From: Bdellovibrio sp. UBA4095
Lineage (GTDB): Bacteria > Bdellovibrionota > Bdellovibrionia > Bdellovibrionales > Bdellovibrionaceae
DNA length: 64,000 bases
Assembly (NCBI GenBank): GCA_002381805.1
Contig: DFXZ01000003.1
Location: 62,001-126,000 of the forward strand
Reading direction: 5' to 3'
Shown: piece after piece, positions 43,031-51,868 of the stretch
Numbering within the stretch: position 1 is the first letter of the stretch
How the letters are laid out: each line of letters opens with the position of its first letter
Translations under genes and position numbers: made by a program
The notes under the pieces: generated by a model
Told to the model about the DNA's origin: nothing
What the model saw: the letters and a program-made list of their open reading frames with translations, nothing else
Databases searched by the model: none

Positions 43031-43828
43031 CTAAACTTTTCGAAATATTGCAACATCCTGGTGATCATCCCAAGCTCCAAATCGACACTCAACAAGCTCC
43101 ATTCTACAATCTTTGGATTGCGCCAACAACCAATCCAAAGAGTTCATAGAAAAGCCATACTCATGCCCCACCAGCTCTGTCGTACCGGATTCCATGCTAT
43201 GTCCTGACTTATACTTTGCGAAACCGAACCCGACAGTTTCGTACCCTCGCAGCATATTGGATGCATCTTCTGGTTGAACCTGATAAATGTTTTTTTGTTT
43301 CATCAGTTCGTAGGATCGCTCTCCATGGAAGGTCACGATAGCCACACCACCTGGAGCGATTTTTGAAAAGAACGACAGAAGGATACTTTTGCTTTTTTGT
43401 TCGTTAAAATGGGTGATTAACGACCCCATAACTCCGAGATCATAAAAGGAGCTATTCAAAAATTCGTATTTCCAATCGTCCACCTCACAGCGGGTCGCGT
43501 TAACGCCGAATTGGGTCGTCAAAAAACTCACCGCTTCAGGCTCAACATCCACACAATCGATGAGGCTTTTAGGATACATTGCCCTCAAATGGCGCGTAAC
43601 TCGACCAAATCCCGACGGCAACTCCAAAATCTTGGGAGTTTCCTTATTGGGGATCCATTGTTCAATGCTCTTTTTTACTATCAGAGCAAGCTCATAGCCT
43701 TTCCGATAGTACTCACAGAGCAAAAAATCCCGAAAATCCGTAGATACCGAGTCTTCTCCATGAAAGGCAGTGTACATTTGATCACTCGAGTGAATAGCCA
43801 AATTGATATTTTTCATATTTATATCCAT
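43031..43828 (-). CDS. SAM-dependent methyltransferase
   Basis: 265 aa. ILELPSGFGRVTRHLRA is motif I, LIDCVDVEPEAVSFL the motif II acidic strand, and APGGVAIVTFHGERSY the beta-5 block, all class I methyltransferase features. There are 74 bases between it and the deacetylase gene. No Shine-Dalgarno is seen before ATG 43828; an ATG 12 bases in is an alternative. Probably a glycan-modifying enzyme by context. It is transcribed away from the next operon, leaving a 181-base promoter region. Confidence 0.8.
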   Translation of the reverse strand: MDINMKNINLAIHSSDQMYTAFHGEDSVSTDFRDFLLCEYYRKGYELALIVKKSIEQWIPNKETPKILELPSGFGRVTRHLRAMYPKSLIDCVDVEPEAVSFLTTQFGVNATRCEVDDWKYEFLNSSFYDLGVMGSLITHFNEQKSKSILLSFFSKIAPGGVAIVTFHGERSYELMKQKNIYQVQPEDASNMLRGYETVGFGFAKYKSGHSMESGTTELVGHEYGFSMNSLDWLLAQSKDCRMELVECRFGAWDDHQDVAIFRKV

Positions 43829-44009
43829 TTAATTTAGAGGGAGCTAAAGCATTAAGAGCATTGCAGAGTTAACTTGTCTTTTCAATACTAACGTTCAGAA
43901 ACTGACGCTCCCCTCTCAGGAGACTCCTCTAGAGCGCTTGGCCCATAGAACTTGACTCTCCGCCATGTTTTTCTTATCGTATTTCACCTAGATAAAAAAA
44001 GAGGCAGAG

Positions 44010-45035
44010 TTGAAGAAGGCACGTGTCCTAACGGTATTAAGAAACTCCTACGTGGATCCATTAAATCCATCGAGGTCTCTTTTTGAAAGAGTCTTAGAGC
44101 CATTGTCTCTTTTAGAGGATGACTGCATTGAGCATCGCCAAATCGCTGAGTCTGCAGTCTCTGAAGTAAATGTTCACAACTACGATATCCTCTACCTCAG
44201 CCGGCACAAAACGGAGACTATAAGAAGGCTCGCCGAAGGATTCATCGCCGCTGGCAAGCAAGTTATATACGATTTAGACGATCTTGTTACTCAGTTTCCA
44301 AGAAATAATATCGCTAATTGGAGCTCCAAGGACATCAGCACTTTTCATAACATTTTGACCTTGTCTACGACCATAGTTCTGGCCAACGATTCGATACTTT
44401 CCCATCTTCCGGAAGAGCTACAAAAAAAAGCTATTGTGATTCCAACGGGTATCCGCGTAAACGAAGATTTATTTCTCATGCGGAAGGATCCCAAAGGTGT
44501 CGTATTTGTTAATGGCGACAACTTAAAATTTGGTTTTTTCAAAAAGGCGCTATTTGAAACTCTACGCAGTTTTTCAGAGGAAATTGGTGAGCCAATATCT
44601 GTATACGCGGATACCGAAGTCGAATTTGCTGGAGAATTTCCCTATATTTCCAAGGGCACCTTCCCATCGTGTGATTTCCGGAAAATTCTCGCGGCAGAAT
44701 CTTATAAATTTGGTATTTCGCCACTCGCAAGCACCGAAGATCCTGCTTTTTATGAATTCAATGTCTGCAAGTCGCCGGTAAAATACTTACTCTATGGCAG
44801 CTTAGGTATTCCATGTATTTACTCGAACAATCCTATTTATACCAGTGTAGTTGAAAATGAAGTCACAGGTTTGATTGTCGCTAATACCATTGATGCATGG
44901 ACTGGAGCTCTTAGGAGACTCTCTCACGATTCAGACCTCCGAGAGAAGATAAGCAAGAATTCTTTTGAGTCCGTGTACCGCAATTTTAACCTGGAAACGA
45001 TGTCGAACAAGATCAAGCACGCGATATTCGTATGA
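44010..45035 (+). CDS. GT-B glycosyltransferase-like protein
   Basis: 341 aa. DILYLSRHKTETIRRLAEGF and QVIYDLDDLVTQFP (the DLDD typical of a GT4 subgroup) mark the first domain, IVIPTGIRVNEDLF the linker, and YLLYGSLGIPCIYSNNPIYT with VENEVTGLIVANT the donor side. It is compact for a GT4 enzyme. The TTG start has GAGG upstream. The stop overlaps the phosphatase start as ATGATGG (4 bases), so this is the first gene of a four-gene operon ending in the GMC oxidoreductase. Confidence 0.8.
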   Translation: MKKARVLTVLRNSYVDPLNPSRSLFERVLEPLSLLEDDCIEHRQIAESAVSEVNVHNYDILYLSRHKTETIRRLAEGFIAAGKQVIYDLDDLVTQFPRNNIANWSSKDISTFHNILTLSTTIVLANDSILSHLPEELQKKAIVIPTGIRVNEDLFLMRKDPKGVVFVNGDNLKFGFFKKALFETLRSFSEEIGEPISVYADTEVEFAGEFPYISKGTFPSCDFRKILAAESYKFGISPLASTEDPAFYEFNVCKSPVKYLLYGSLGIPCIYSNNPIYTSVVENEVTGLIVANTIDAWTGALRRLSHDSDLREKISKNSFESVYRNFNLETMSNKIKHAIFV

Positions 45036-45622
45036 TGGAGCTTTATTTAATTCGACATGGGCAGACCTCTGACAACAGTAGAAAGTATATTTCTGGTGCC
45101 CCGGCAACACCTCTATCCCCACATGGCGAAGCGCAAGTCCAAGAATTACGTACCTATCTACTTAAAACCGAAATTCTAAAAAATGTTAAGTCGGCCTATA
45201 CGACGTCTGCGCTTAGGGCCATTCAGTCAGCTTCCATTCTACTTCCTGAGCTTAATGTTCAAACAGACGATCGACTTCTGGAAATACACTCTGGCGACTT
45301 CTGCTGCCAAACCTGGGAAGACTATTATTTAGCTAATCCAACACTCAGAGGCAAAAGGTTGTCGGAGATTTCTTTTCCGAATGGCGAATCGTACCGAGAT
45401 CTCTACAGTCGAACAAAGGCAATGCTTCAAGAGCTAGAAGATAAAAATGAGTCCTCAGTCATCGTCGCTCATGGAGGCAGCATTGTTTGCGCGCTCTACC
45501 ACCTTTTAGATTTGCCCTTTGAATCCTATTCCTCTTTTATCATTGATAACGCCAGTATTACGGCATTAAGCTATGAACACGGCAATTGGATGGCCCGCTT
45601 TATAAATTTCAAACCTTTTTAG
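45032..45622 (+). CDS. Histidine phosphatase (phosphoglycerate mutase-like)
   Basis: 196 aa. LYLIRHGQTSDN gives the phospho-accepting His in the RHG motif, SALRAIQSASIL the Arg, RLLEIHSGDF the catalytic acid, and VIVAHGGSIVCAL the second His. The family dephosphorylates small phosphate esters, including sugar phosphates in nucleotide-sugar pathways. It lies between a glycosyltransferase and the small Tat-signal protein. A sugar-phosphate substrate is the most sensible inference from context. Confidence 0.87.
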   Translation: MMELYLIRHGQTSDNSRKYISGAPATPLSPHGEAQVQELRTYLLKTEILKNVKSAYTTSALRAIQSASILLPELNVQTDDRLLEIHSGDFCCQTWEDYYLANPTLRGKRLSEISFPNGESYRDLYSRTKAMLQELEDKNESSVIVAHGGSIVCALYHLLDLPFESYSSFIIDNASITALSYEHGNWMARFINFKPF

Positions 45623-45632
45623 GAGATAAAGC

Positions 45633-45983
45633 ATGAACCGGCGATTCTTTCTAATAGGCTTAGCGCTTATTCCAGCGACTGCCGTTATCCTCCAAAAACA
45701 ATTCCCCAAAGGCGATATTGATGGCATCGTCAATGACTATTTGCCACATCCAACACCTAACGTAAGCGCGCAACTCAACAGATACGACCAACTTTCCTGC
45801 AGAATACATGCGACCAGATTTATCTCAAAAAATGAAAACACACAAAAACGTGATGTTTTTATAGAGAATCTGAAACTTCAGATATCGCAAGATTTCGACC
45901 AGAACACGACCGTTGAAATAGATGGCTTTAATCTGAGCCGCACGCTAGTGGGGATATTCCTTATCCGCAATCGAAATGTATAA
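45633..45983 (+). CDS. Tat-signal small partner of the GMC oxidoreductase
   Basis: 116 aa. The N-terminus MNRRFFLIGLALIPATAVIL matches the twin-arginine pattern (N-RR-F-F-L). The end VEIDGFNLSRTLVGIFLI resembles the conserved V-x-x-DGW-x-LSRT block of small subunits of membrane sorbitol/gluconate-type dehydrogenases. Such subunits carry a GMC flavoenzyme through the Tat pore. It overlaps the GMC gene by 8 bases. The family match rests on a short motif, so it is tentative; no heme subunit is next to it. Confidence 0.6.
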   Translation: MNRRFFLIGLALIPATAVILQKQFPKGDIDGIVNDYLPHPTPNVSAQLNRYDQLSCRIHATRFISKNENTQKRDVFIENLKLQISQDFDQNTTVEIDGFNLSRTLVGIFLIRNRNV

Positions 45984-47388
45984 GATGAAGTTCCCCAATC
46001 TTGAATCCGACATATGCATAATAGGTTCTGGTCCCGCCGGCATCACTGCGGCACTTGAAATTGCAAAGAGCAAAAAAAGCATCCTTCTTATAGAAGCTGG
46101 AGACTTTTCCCCGAAAGATATCACCCCATTCGAGGCTGAAGAGCACGGAATACCCACTCATTTACAAGCACATCGCCTTCGAATGTTTGGAGGAACGTCA
46201 GGACACTGGGCCGGATGGTGCTCCCCTTTAGATGCCAGCAACTTTCAAGCAAACTCCTTTGAAAATATGTGGCCAATATCTTACGAAGAAATGATCCCTT
46301 ACTACGATGAGGCCAGTGAGTATTTAAATCTTCACAGTTTTCGCGCAGACCAGGCCTCTCACCAGAGAATTAACGACAAGATCGGGGGGAAAAGATTTTA
46401 TTTTAGTAGTCCTGTCACCCGATTCGGTGTCCAATTTAAGAATGCCATTCTAAAGTCAAAACACATCCGTTTCCTCAAACAAGCCACACTGGTAGACTTC
46501 TCTGTCGACCAAGATTCGAGAGTGCAATCGGCCATTGTCGATATCGAGGGCACTAGAAACCAAATTAAAGCGAAGCAGTATATTCTAGCTTGCGGTGGCA
46601 TTGAAAACGCTCGTCTCCTACTTAATTTTAAGAAGCAAAATCCAAATGTGTTTCAAGAAGATGGCTTCTATATTGGCAAAGGGTTCATGGATCACCCTCA
46701 CTTTTATAATGTGGGTCGACTCATCTCTACGGGATTTAATCGCATTCTTAATAAATCTTTGACTGACGAGTATGGCCAGACACATAAACACCAGAACTTC
46801 TTGCAGCTCTCGCCAGAAGTCAGAAAAGAACATGACCTTCTAAACTCTGTGCTTCGCATCCACGACTCCGCACCTGAAAGTGAATTTGAGGAACAGATGG
46901 CCCAAACCTTAAAAAACAACCTAAACGAACCATGGTCTTCCAGCAAAAGCCTCGTGTTTATGACAGAACAAGCTTACTCGGCTGATTCTAGCTATGTGGA
47001 GCTTTCAGCTAATAAAGATTCATTCGGTCTTAATAAAACAAAAATCACATGGAATCTAACTGAGAAAGATTGGGACTCCTACCTCCGCTCTATCAATCTA
47101 TTTAAAAAAGAAATTGAAAAACAAAATATCGGTTACGTTAAAATAAATAAGACTTTCCTTGATCGAAAAGCGATACCATCCGCAGGGCCTCATCATATGG
47201 GCACTACCAAAATGGCATCAAAACGGTCTAAGGGAGTCGTCAACGAAAACCTAGCAAGCTTCTCTGTCCCTAATCTCTATGTGCTAGGCTCATCCGTATT
47301 TCCAAGAGGTGGATGCGCAAACCCAACCTTTACAATAGTTGCTCTCGCTATTCGTCTTGCAAAGCATATTGAAAAAACTCTATCCTAG
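45976..47388 (+). CDS. GMC-family flavoprotein oxidoreductase
   Basis: 470 aa. DICIIGSGPAGITAALEIAK is the N-terminal FAD loop, FGGTSGHWAGWCSPLD the GMC N-signature, and near the C-terminus GPHHMGTTKMA (active-site His pair, about residue 405) and RGGCANPTFTIVALA (Asn) complete the site. No signal of its own; the overlapping small gene offers Tat export by hitchhiking. These enzymes oxidise alcohols or sugars and pass electrons to a quinone or heme. Its presence in a polysaccharide operon suggests oxidation of a sugar hydroxyl. Confidence 0.9.
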   Translation: MYKMKFPNLESDICIIGSGPAGITAALEIAKSKKSILLIEAGDFSPKDITPFEAEEHGIPTHLQAHRLRMFGGTSGHWAGWCSPLDASNFQANSFENMWPISYEEMIPYYDEASEYLNLHSFRADQASHQRINDKIGGKRFYFSSPVTRFGVQFKNAILKSKHIRFLKQATLVDFSVDQDSRVQSAIVDIEGTRNQIKAKQYILACGGIENARLLLNFKKQNPNVFQEDGFYIGKGFMDHPHFYNVGRLISTGFNRILNKSLTDEYGQTHKHQNFLQLSPEVRKEHDLLNSVLRIHDSAPESEFEEQMAQTLKNNLNEPWSSSKSLVFMTEQAYSADSSYVELSANKDSFGLNKTKITWNLTEKDWDSYLRSINLFKKEIEKQNIGYVKINKTFLDRKAIPSAGPHHMGTTKMASKRSKGVVNENLASFSVPNLYVLGSSVFPRGGCANPTFTIVALAIRLAKHIEKTLS

Positions 47389-47421
47389 ATCAACCGTCTT
47401 GTGTTCTGTGGTGAGAAAACT

Positions 47422-48210
47422 CTAGCTCGTTAAACTAGCTTCTGAGCGACTGCAAGCGACAGCTTCGATCTCTAAACTCAATCGTCGACGGACTAGATAC
47501 TCAATATCCGAAAGCAAGAAGTCCTTGTGATTTTCATAGATCTTTTCGCTAGTCCCTATTAAAGCATCGTTGGACAATGTCAGCAGTTTTGAAGTTCTAG
47601 AGGATGGCTTAATACGATACTTAAATAGACGCTCAGGAATCTGGGAAACACCAACATTATTTTTTATAAACCGAAGCCAAAGATCATAATCCTCATTACC
47701 GTGAATCAGCTCCTCATCATATCCACCAAATTCGGTCCAAAGGCTCTTTTTAAAAAAAGCCGAATTGAATATTACATTCCCCCAGATCATTTCTTGTGCG
47801 GAATATTCAGGTAGCTCCCAAAGTTCCTCAACAAGACCAAATAGACTGGCCTTACAATACACAATACCTGTTTTCTTATCCCTAGAAAAAACTTCTATGG
47901 CTTTTTCCATGTATGCCGGCAAGATAACATCGTCCGCATCCAGAGGTAGAATAAACTCACCTCTTGCCCTAGTAATACCCTTATTTCGAGCCGCAGATGG
48001 ACCCGCGTTTAACTGATGAATTAGCTGAATATTATAGCGCTCTTCTACCTCTAGTAGTTTTTGTAGGGTCGCTTCGCAAGTCGAACCATCATTTACGATG
48101 ATAATTTCATGCTGACTATATGTTTGCTCGAGAACTGAATTTATCGCCTCCTCAATATGCAACCCATCATTATAACATGGCATTATAACAGAAACTAAGC
48201 CCGCAGTCAC
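47422..48210 (-). CDS. Glycosyltransferase family 2
   Basis: 262 aa GT-A. SVIMPCYNDGLHIEEAINSV, IIIVNDGSTCEATLQKL, and FILPLDADDVILPAYMEKA with the metal-binding DADD are standard. GNEDYDLWLRFIKN carries the catalytic ED pair. It is a close relative of the GT2 at 54182-55000 (same AINSVLEQ/DADD/NEDYD-WL layout and KYRIKPSSR/YYRIKPESR tail), suggesting gene duplication within the locus. It starts 2 bases after the stop of the upstream GT2. Confidence 0.88.
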   Translation of the reverse strand: MTAGLVSVIMPCYNDGLHIEEAINSVLEQTYSQHEIIIVNDGSTCEATLQKLLEVEERYNIQLIHQLNAGPSAARNKGITRARGEFILPLDADDVILPAYMEKAIEVFSRDKKTGIVYCKASLFGLVEELWELPEYSAQEMIWGNVIFNSAFFKKSLWTEFGGYDEELIHGNEDYDLWLRFIKNNVGVSQIPERLFKYRIKPSSRTSKLLTLSNDALIGTSEKIYENHKDFLLSDIEYLVRRRLSLEIEAVACSRSEASLTS

Positions 48211-48212
48211 AC

Positions 48213-49175
48213 TTACTCCATTCCATTGACCAATGGAAACATCGCCTGATGTTTAGTTCCCATTTCTATATCATATCCAAAAAAGCTCAGTAACAACTGA
48301 ACGCCTAAAATCACAGGCATCCCTGCCAACATAACTGTTCCACTAGTTGCAGCAACGCCCGCCTGGCTGGCAGTAATCCACTCAACAGCCCCAAACACAA
48401 TGCCGAACATCAACAATACGAACCCCACGCAAAGTTCTAGAGAAGCTAACGAAAAATCACGAAGAAAGTACTTATAGAAAATTCTTTTGGTGAAGTTTTT
48501 TAGATGTCCATACATAAAAGGAACAATAATTTTTGATATCTTTAGATTAGAAACCTCGTCAGCATACACAGAAGCCATCGGAATATCCATGACGCTAGCA
48601 TTTGCAATATTCAAACGAAACAGAATATCGCTCTCGAAGAAATAACGCTGACTCAATTTATCGAGGTTTATAGCCTTTAAACAACTGACCGAAATCGCCG
48701 TAAACCCATTCGTTGGGTCGAAGACATTCCAATATCCTGTCGAAAACTTGTTTAGAAATGACAGCAATGCATTTCCGATCCAACGAACAAAAGGCATGCT
48801 TTTACTATCATCTAAAAAATAGAACCGATTGCCTTTAGTATAATCACATTGCCCATTTAGAATCGGCTTTATAAATTTCTTAATAAGAAGAGGATTCATC
48901 TGCCCGTCACCGTCTATTTTTACGACGATGTCCATTCCATCAGCTATTGCGCGGCGATATCCTGTTACCATAGCTCCGCCAACGCCCAAATTTACTTCGT
49001 GATGCAGCACAGCCACTCGATCGTCATCACATTGTTCGAGAACGTAGTTCCCACTATTCTCCGGACACTTATCATCCACAACATAGATACGCTGAATTTC
49101 CGGCCCGATTCCAGCCAGAACACTCAAAATCTTGGATTTGACTTTATATGAAGGAATAACCACTGCTACATTCAT
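48213..49175 (-). CDS. GT2 polyprenol-phosphate sugar transferase-like protein
   Basis: About 320 aa. The first 225 residues are a dolichol-phosphate-mannose-synthase-like GT2: VAVVIPSYKVKSKILSVL, YVVDDKCPENSG, VVKIDGDGQMNP (DxD) and DPTNGFTAISVSC. Two C-terminal helices (LCVGFVLLMFGIVFGAVEWI, MLAGMPVILGVQLLLSFFGY) fit ArnC/GtrB-type enzymes that load a sugar on undecaprenyl phosphate. The ATG at 49175 is preferred since homologous sequence begins there; the frame continues to a TTG at 49286 without family support. Its product could feed a GT-C enzyme. Confidence 0.8.
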   Translation of the reverse strand: MNVAVVIPSYKVKSKILSVLAGIGPEIQRIYVVDDKCPENSGNYVLEQCDDDRVAVLHHEVNLGVGGAMVTGYRRAIADGMDIVVKIDGDGQMNPLLIKKFIKPILNGQCDYTKGNRFYFLDDSKSMPFVRWIGNALLSFLNKFSTGYWNVFDPTNGFTAISVSCLKAINLDKLSQRYFFESDILFRLNIANASVMDIPMASVYADEVSNLKISKIIVPFMYGHLKNFTKRIFYKYFLRDFSLASLELCVGFVLLMFGIVFGAVEWITASQAGVAATSGTVMLAGMPVILGVQLLLSFFGYDIEMGTKHQAMFPLVNGME

Positions 49176-49553
49176 ACGAATAACGATAGAGATCTCAACA
49201 CTTCTTAGCAACTTCTTTAATCCATGAATATTCTTTTTTACCCTAAGAACCAAATAGGGGCCTAAAAATGAAGTCCGACCAAACAAAATAGCAAAGTCTT
49301 TTGGAAGAAAATATCGACGAAAAAGTTAACCTAGTAGCGTACTGTGAAGCTCTCCAAGGGGGATAAACATCAACAACTGCCACAGCGCATCCTAGATTAT
49401 CGTTGCCTTAGCTATATGGGAAGAGACCATTTCAAGCACACGTTTAAATATCTAAAGCTTCACCAAATTCTTAATTCCAGAAAAGAAGAAATGATTCTAT
49501 ATAACTATCGACAATATGACTGCCCTTTGTCATCATGTTCGCGAGAGGAACCG
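49176..49553. other. 378-base divergent gap between two polysaccharide genes
   Basis: Both flanking genes are read outwards, so promoters should lie here. Open frames extend from both genes into it (to 49286 on the minus strand and 49344 on the plus strand) but neither extension looks like protein. No strong promoter, repeat or RNA gene is seen. If the start calls are wrong, part of it would be coding. Confidence 0.5.
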
Positions 49554-50948
49554 ATGTCGAGCTACTCAAGAATTGCTTTTTATATACTCTTAGCTGTCTC
49601 ATTTCTTTCAGCTCCACTCATTACCACTTATGATTCCGCTTGGTATCACAAGTATCTATCTATCTTAAATGGAAACCTCCCCTGGAGCGAATGGGACTAT
49701 GTCAGAGGAATAACGCTTCCTCTTCTTTTAAAGATCACCCATTTTTTATTTGGATATACATCACAAGGTTTGTTGATTTTATTGGGCAGCGGTTTTTTAT
49801 TAAGCTGCTATTTTGGCTTGAGCCAAGGTCGATCTCTAACTGAAAAAATATTCTTCGGTATTTTTTTCGTTTTAAATCCAATTATTTTCGGGTATTTTCA
49901 TGTCTTTCTACCGGAGCCCATAGGTATCTTTGGGAGTCTTCTCCTCTATTATATTCTAAGTAAGTATTCTTTAAACTACAAAGTTCTCTGCACGGTAGGA
50001 ATTGTACTGATCTTTATTCACCAAACGAAAGAATCGATCACACTTTTTACACTTCCAGCTACGATTACAACTATGTACTTAAGCTCATCTCATAAGCAGA
50101 TTTTTCTTAAGTATCTTTCTGTCTTAATCGTCTTTTTCTTCCTAGGGAATTTTCTTATAAAGAAAACTCTCAACTATATGTCTTTACCTCAGCCCAGTGC
50201 TGCCTCAAAAATACTTGTAAATGGGCTCGCCTATGGTGTTGCGAGAACTACGTTGTTTAGAGATATTCCGTTTAGAACCGATGCTATCGCCACCCAAGTA
50301 CAAGACAACGCAAATATAGAAGACTCAATGCCTCATTGTGCCCCAGGCATCAACCCTCACCTTAAAATATCCCTTATCGACCAAAGCCAGATACTATGTG
50401 AAGATCCAACAAAGCTTGGAAGGGCTTTGAAAATTAGTACGAACTTTTTTATTTTGAGCCCCGGCAAATTTACAGTAAGCCTTATAAAGAACACACTTGA
50501 GCCACTACGGATTATACCGAATCGCTATAATGAAGTAGAAATTATAGGATATTATTTATACAAGCGCGCAAAACAAAACACCATACCGGTAGACAATGAA
50601 GATTTTCAAAAATATGTGGACCCATATACGGTGACTTCTCCTCGGCCCGTGGGAGCTCTTGCTAGCCTAACCTATAAAGGTTTAGGGAGTATATACCTAG
50701 GAGCCTATCCTTTTATTTGCGCACTCGGTCTTATTTTTGCCCTTATTGCTTTACTAAAAGGACGACTCGACAGCTTATCAGCCTTTGCATTAGCTGCCGT
50801 TCCTTGCTTAGCTTTCTCAGCTTTTGTTGGAATGATAAATGATCGGTATTTTTTAGTAACCTATCCATTTTTGGTTTTAATGATCGGCAGACAACTTGGA
50901 CAACTACGCCTTAAACCATTCAGGTCGAATCTGAGAAAACGCAGCTAG
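49554..50948 (+). CDS. Polytopic membrane protein, possible GT-C or polymerase-type
   Basis: 464 aa from the ATG at 49554, chosen for AGAGGAA 5 bases upstream; a longer frame from 49344 would add 70 non-hydrophobic residues. There are about 9-11 helices, a long outer loop (about 225-375) with His/Cys (DSMPHCAPGINPH, SQILCEDP), and SAPLITTYDSAWYHKYL after the first helix, where GT-C enzymes and polymerases place an acidic residue. It sits among glycan genes. I do not recognise a named family; a glycan polymerase or GT-C enzyme is an inference. Confidence 0.68.
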   Translation: MSSYSRIAFYILLAVSFLSAPLITTYDSAWYHKYLSILNGNLPWSEWDYVRGITLPLLLKITHFLFGYTSQGLLILLGSGFLLSCYFGLSQGRSLTEKIFFGIFFVLNPIIFGYFHVFLPEPIGIFGSLLLYYILSKYSLNYKVLCTVGIVLIFIHQTKESITLFTLPATITTMYLSSSHKQIFLKYLSVLIVFFFLGNFLIKKTLNYMSLPQPSAASKILVNGLAYGVARTTLFRDIPFRTDAIATQVQDNANIEDSMPHCAPGINPHLKISLIDQSQILCEDPTKLGRALKISTNFFILSPGKFTVSLIKNTLEPLRIIPNRYNEVEIIGYYLYKRAKQNTIPVDNEDFQKYVDPYTVTSPRPVGALASLTYKGLGSIYLGAYPFICALGLIFALIALLKGRLDSLSAFALAAVPCLAFSAFVGMINDRYFLVTYPFLVLMIGRQLGQLRLKPFRSNLRKRS

Positions 50949-51848
50949 AGAACGTTCCATGTCTGAAGGCGAAACAGATTCCTGTATATATGTACCAGAT
51001 TCACGATTTTCCAACGCCATCGACGCAACTCCAGGAAAGATCGTGGACGTGAACCACTCAAAATACACAGGAAAGTTATACGAGTTAGGCACGTGAGTTG
51101 GTAATCCCTTTTTCATAGCCTGCGCAAAATAAGCACTTTGCAATTGTCGACAGTCTTCCGAGTCATCATGCCCTCTAGAGATTGTGTTATTCGCATGTAT
51201 ACGGTAACACATCAGAGCCTCATTATAGCAATGCACCGGATAAAGACACATAGCTTTTAGGACAAAATCCCAGTCGTGGACGGTTCTGTACTTTTCAAAT
51301 TTAATTGGTGATAAAGATTTACGATGGAAGAAAAGATTTCCTGAGGTAATCGCGAGATTATAGCCTAACAATACGAAACTTATACCGAAGCTTGCCGCCA
51401 GCTCCAAATGCCGGAAATAGCTTTGCCGATAGTTCCCCTGAAGAGCCACCCCTCCAGTATCATCAATGTGATTCACGCGACTAAAAACAATCTTGGCATC
51501 TTTCTCTTGGCAATAACGAAGGAGCTTTTCAACCCGATCAAACTGATAAAAATCGTCCGAATTAAGAATGGAAATATATTCCCCTTTTGCTTTTTCAATT
51601 CCCAAATTAAGTGCCGCATGGGCACCTTGATTTGCCTGCAAGATAAGATGAACGGGAACATCGAAATTTGAAGTAAATTCTTTTAAAAATTCAGCGCTTC
51701 CATCAGTAGAGCCGTCGTCAACAATGACAATTTCAAAATTCCTGTAGGATTGTTCGAGAACACTATCCAGACATTTCTGAATATAAGACCGATGATTGTA
51801 TGACGGAATAACTACGCTCACCATTGGGTTAGAATCCACTTCTACCAT
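50904..51848 (-). CDS. Glycosyltransferase family 2
   Basis: About 314 aa. MVSVVIPSYNHRSYIQKCLD, IVIVDDGSTDGSAEFL, and YISILNSDDFYQFDRVEKL (a shifted S-D-D metal motif) are standard GT2; VHDWDFVLKAMC gives the DWD catalytic block. The start at ATG 51848 has GAGG 5-6 bases upstream; the TTG at 51872 overlaps the upstream stop and is less likely. The 3' end overlaps the convergent membrane protein by 45 bases, an unusual amount. Sugar unknown. Confidence 0.87.
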   Translation of the reverse strand: MVEVDSNPMVSVVIPSYNHRSYIQKCLDSVLEQSYRNFEIVIVDDGSTDGSAEFLKEFTSNFDVPVHLILQANQGAHAALNLGIEKAKGEYISILNSDDFYQFDRVEKLLRYCQEKDAKIVFSRVNHIDDTGGVALQGNYRQSYFRHLELAASFGISFVLLGYNLAITSGNLFFHRKSLSPIKFEKYRTVHDWDFVLKAMCLYPVHCYNEALMCYRIHANNTISRGHDDSEDCRQLQSAYFAQAMKKGLPTHVPNSYNFPVYFEWFTSTIFPGVASMALENRESGTYIQESVSPSDMERSLAAFSQIRPEWFKA

Positions 51849-51868
51849 AATTGCCTCACTTCCGTCTC

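Noticed and set aside
49344..49553. Upstream 70 codons in frame with the membrane protein at 49554
   Set aside because: Not hydrophobic and without a signal; the ATG at 49554 has AGAGGAA in the right place.
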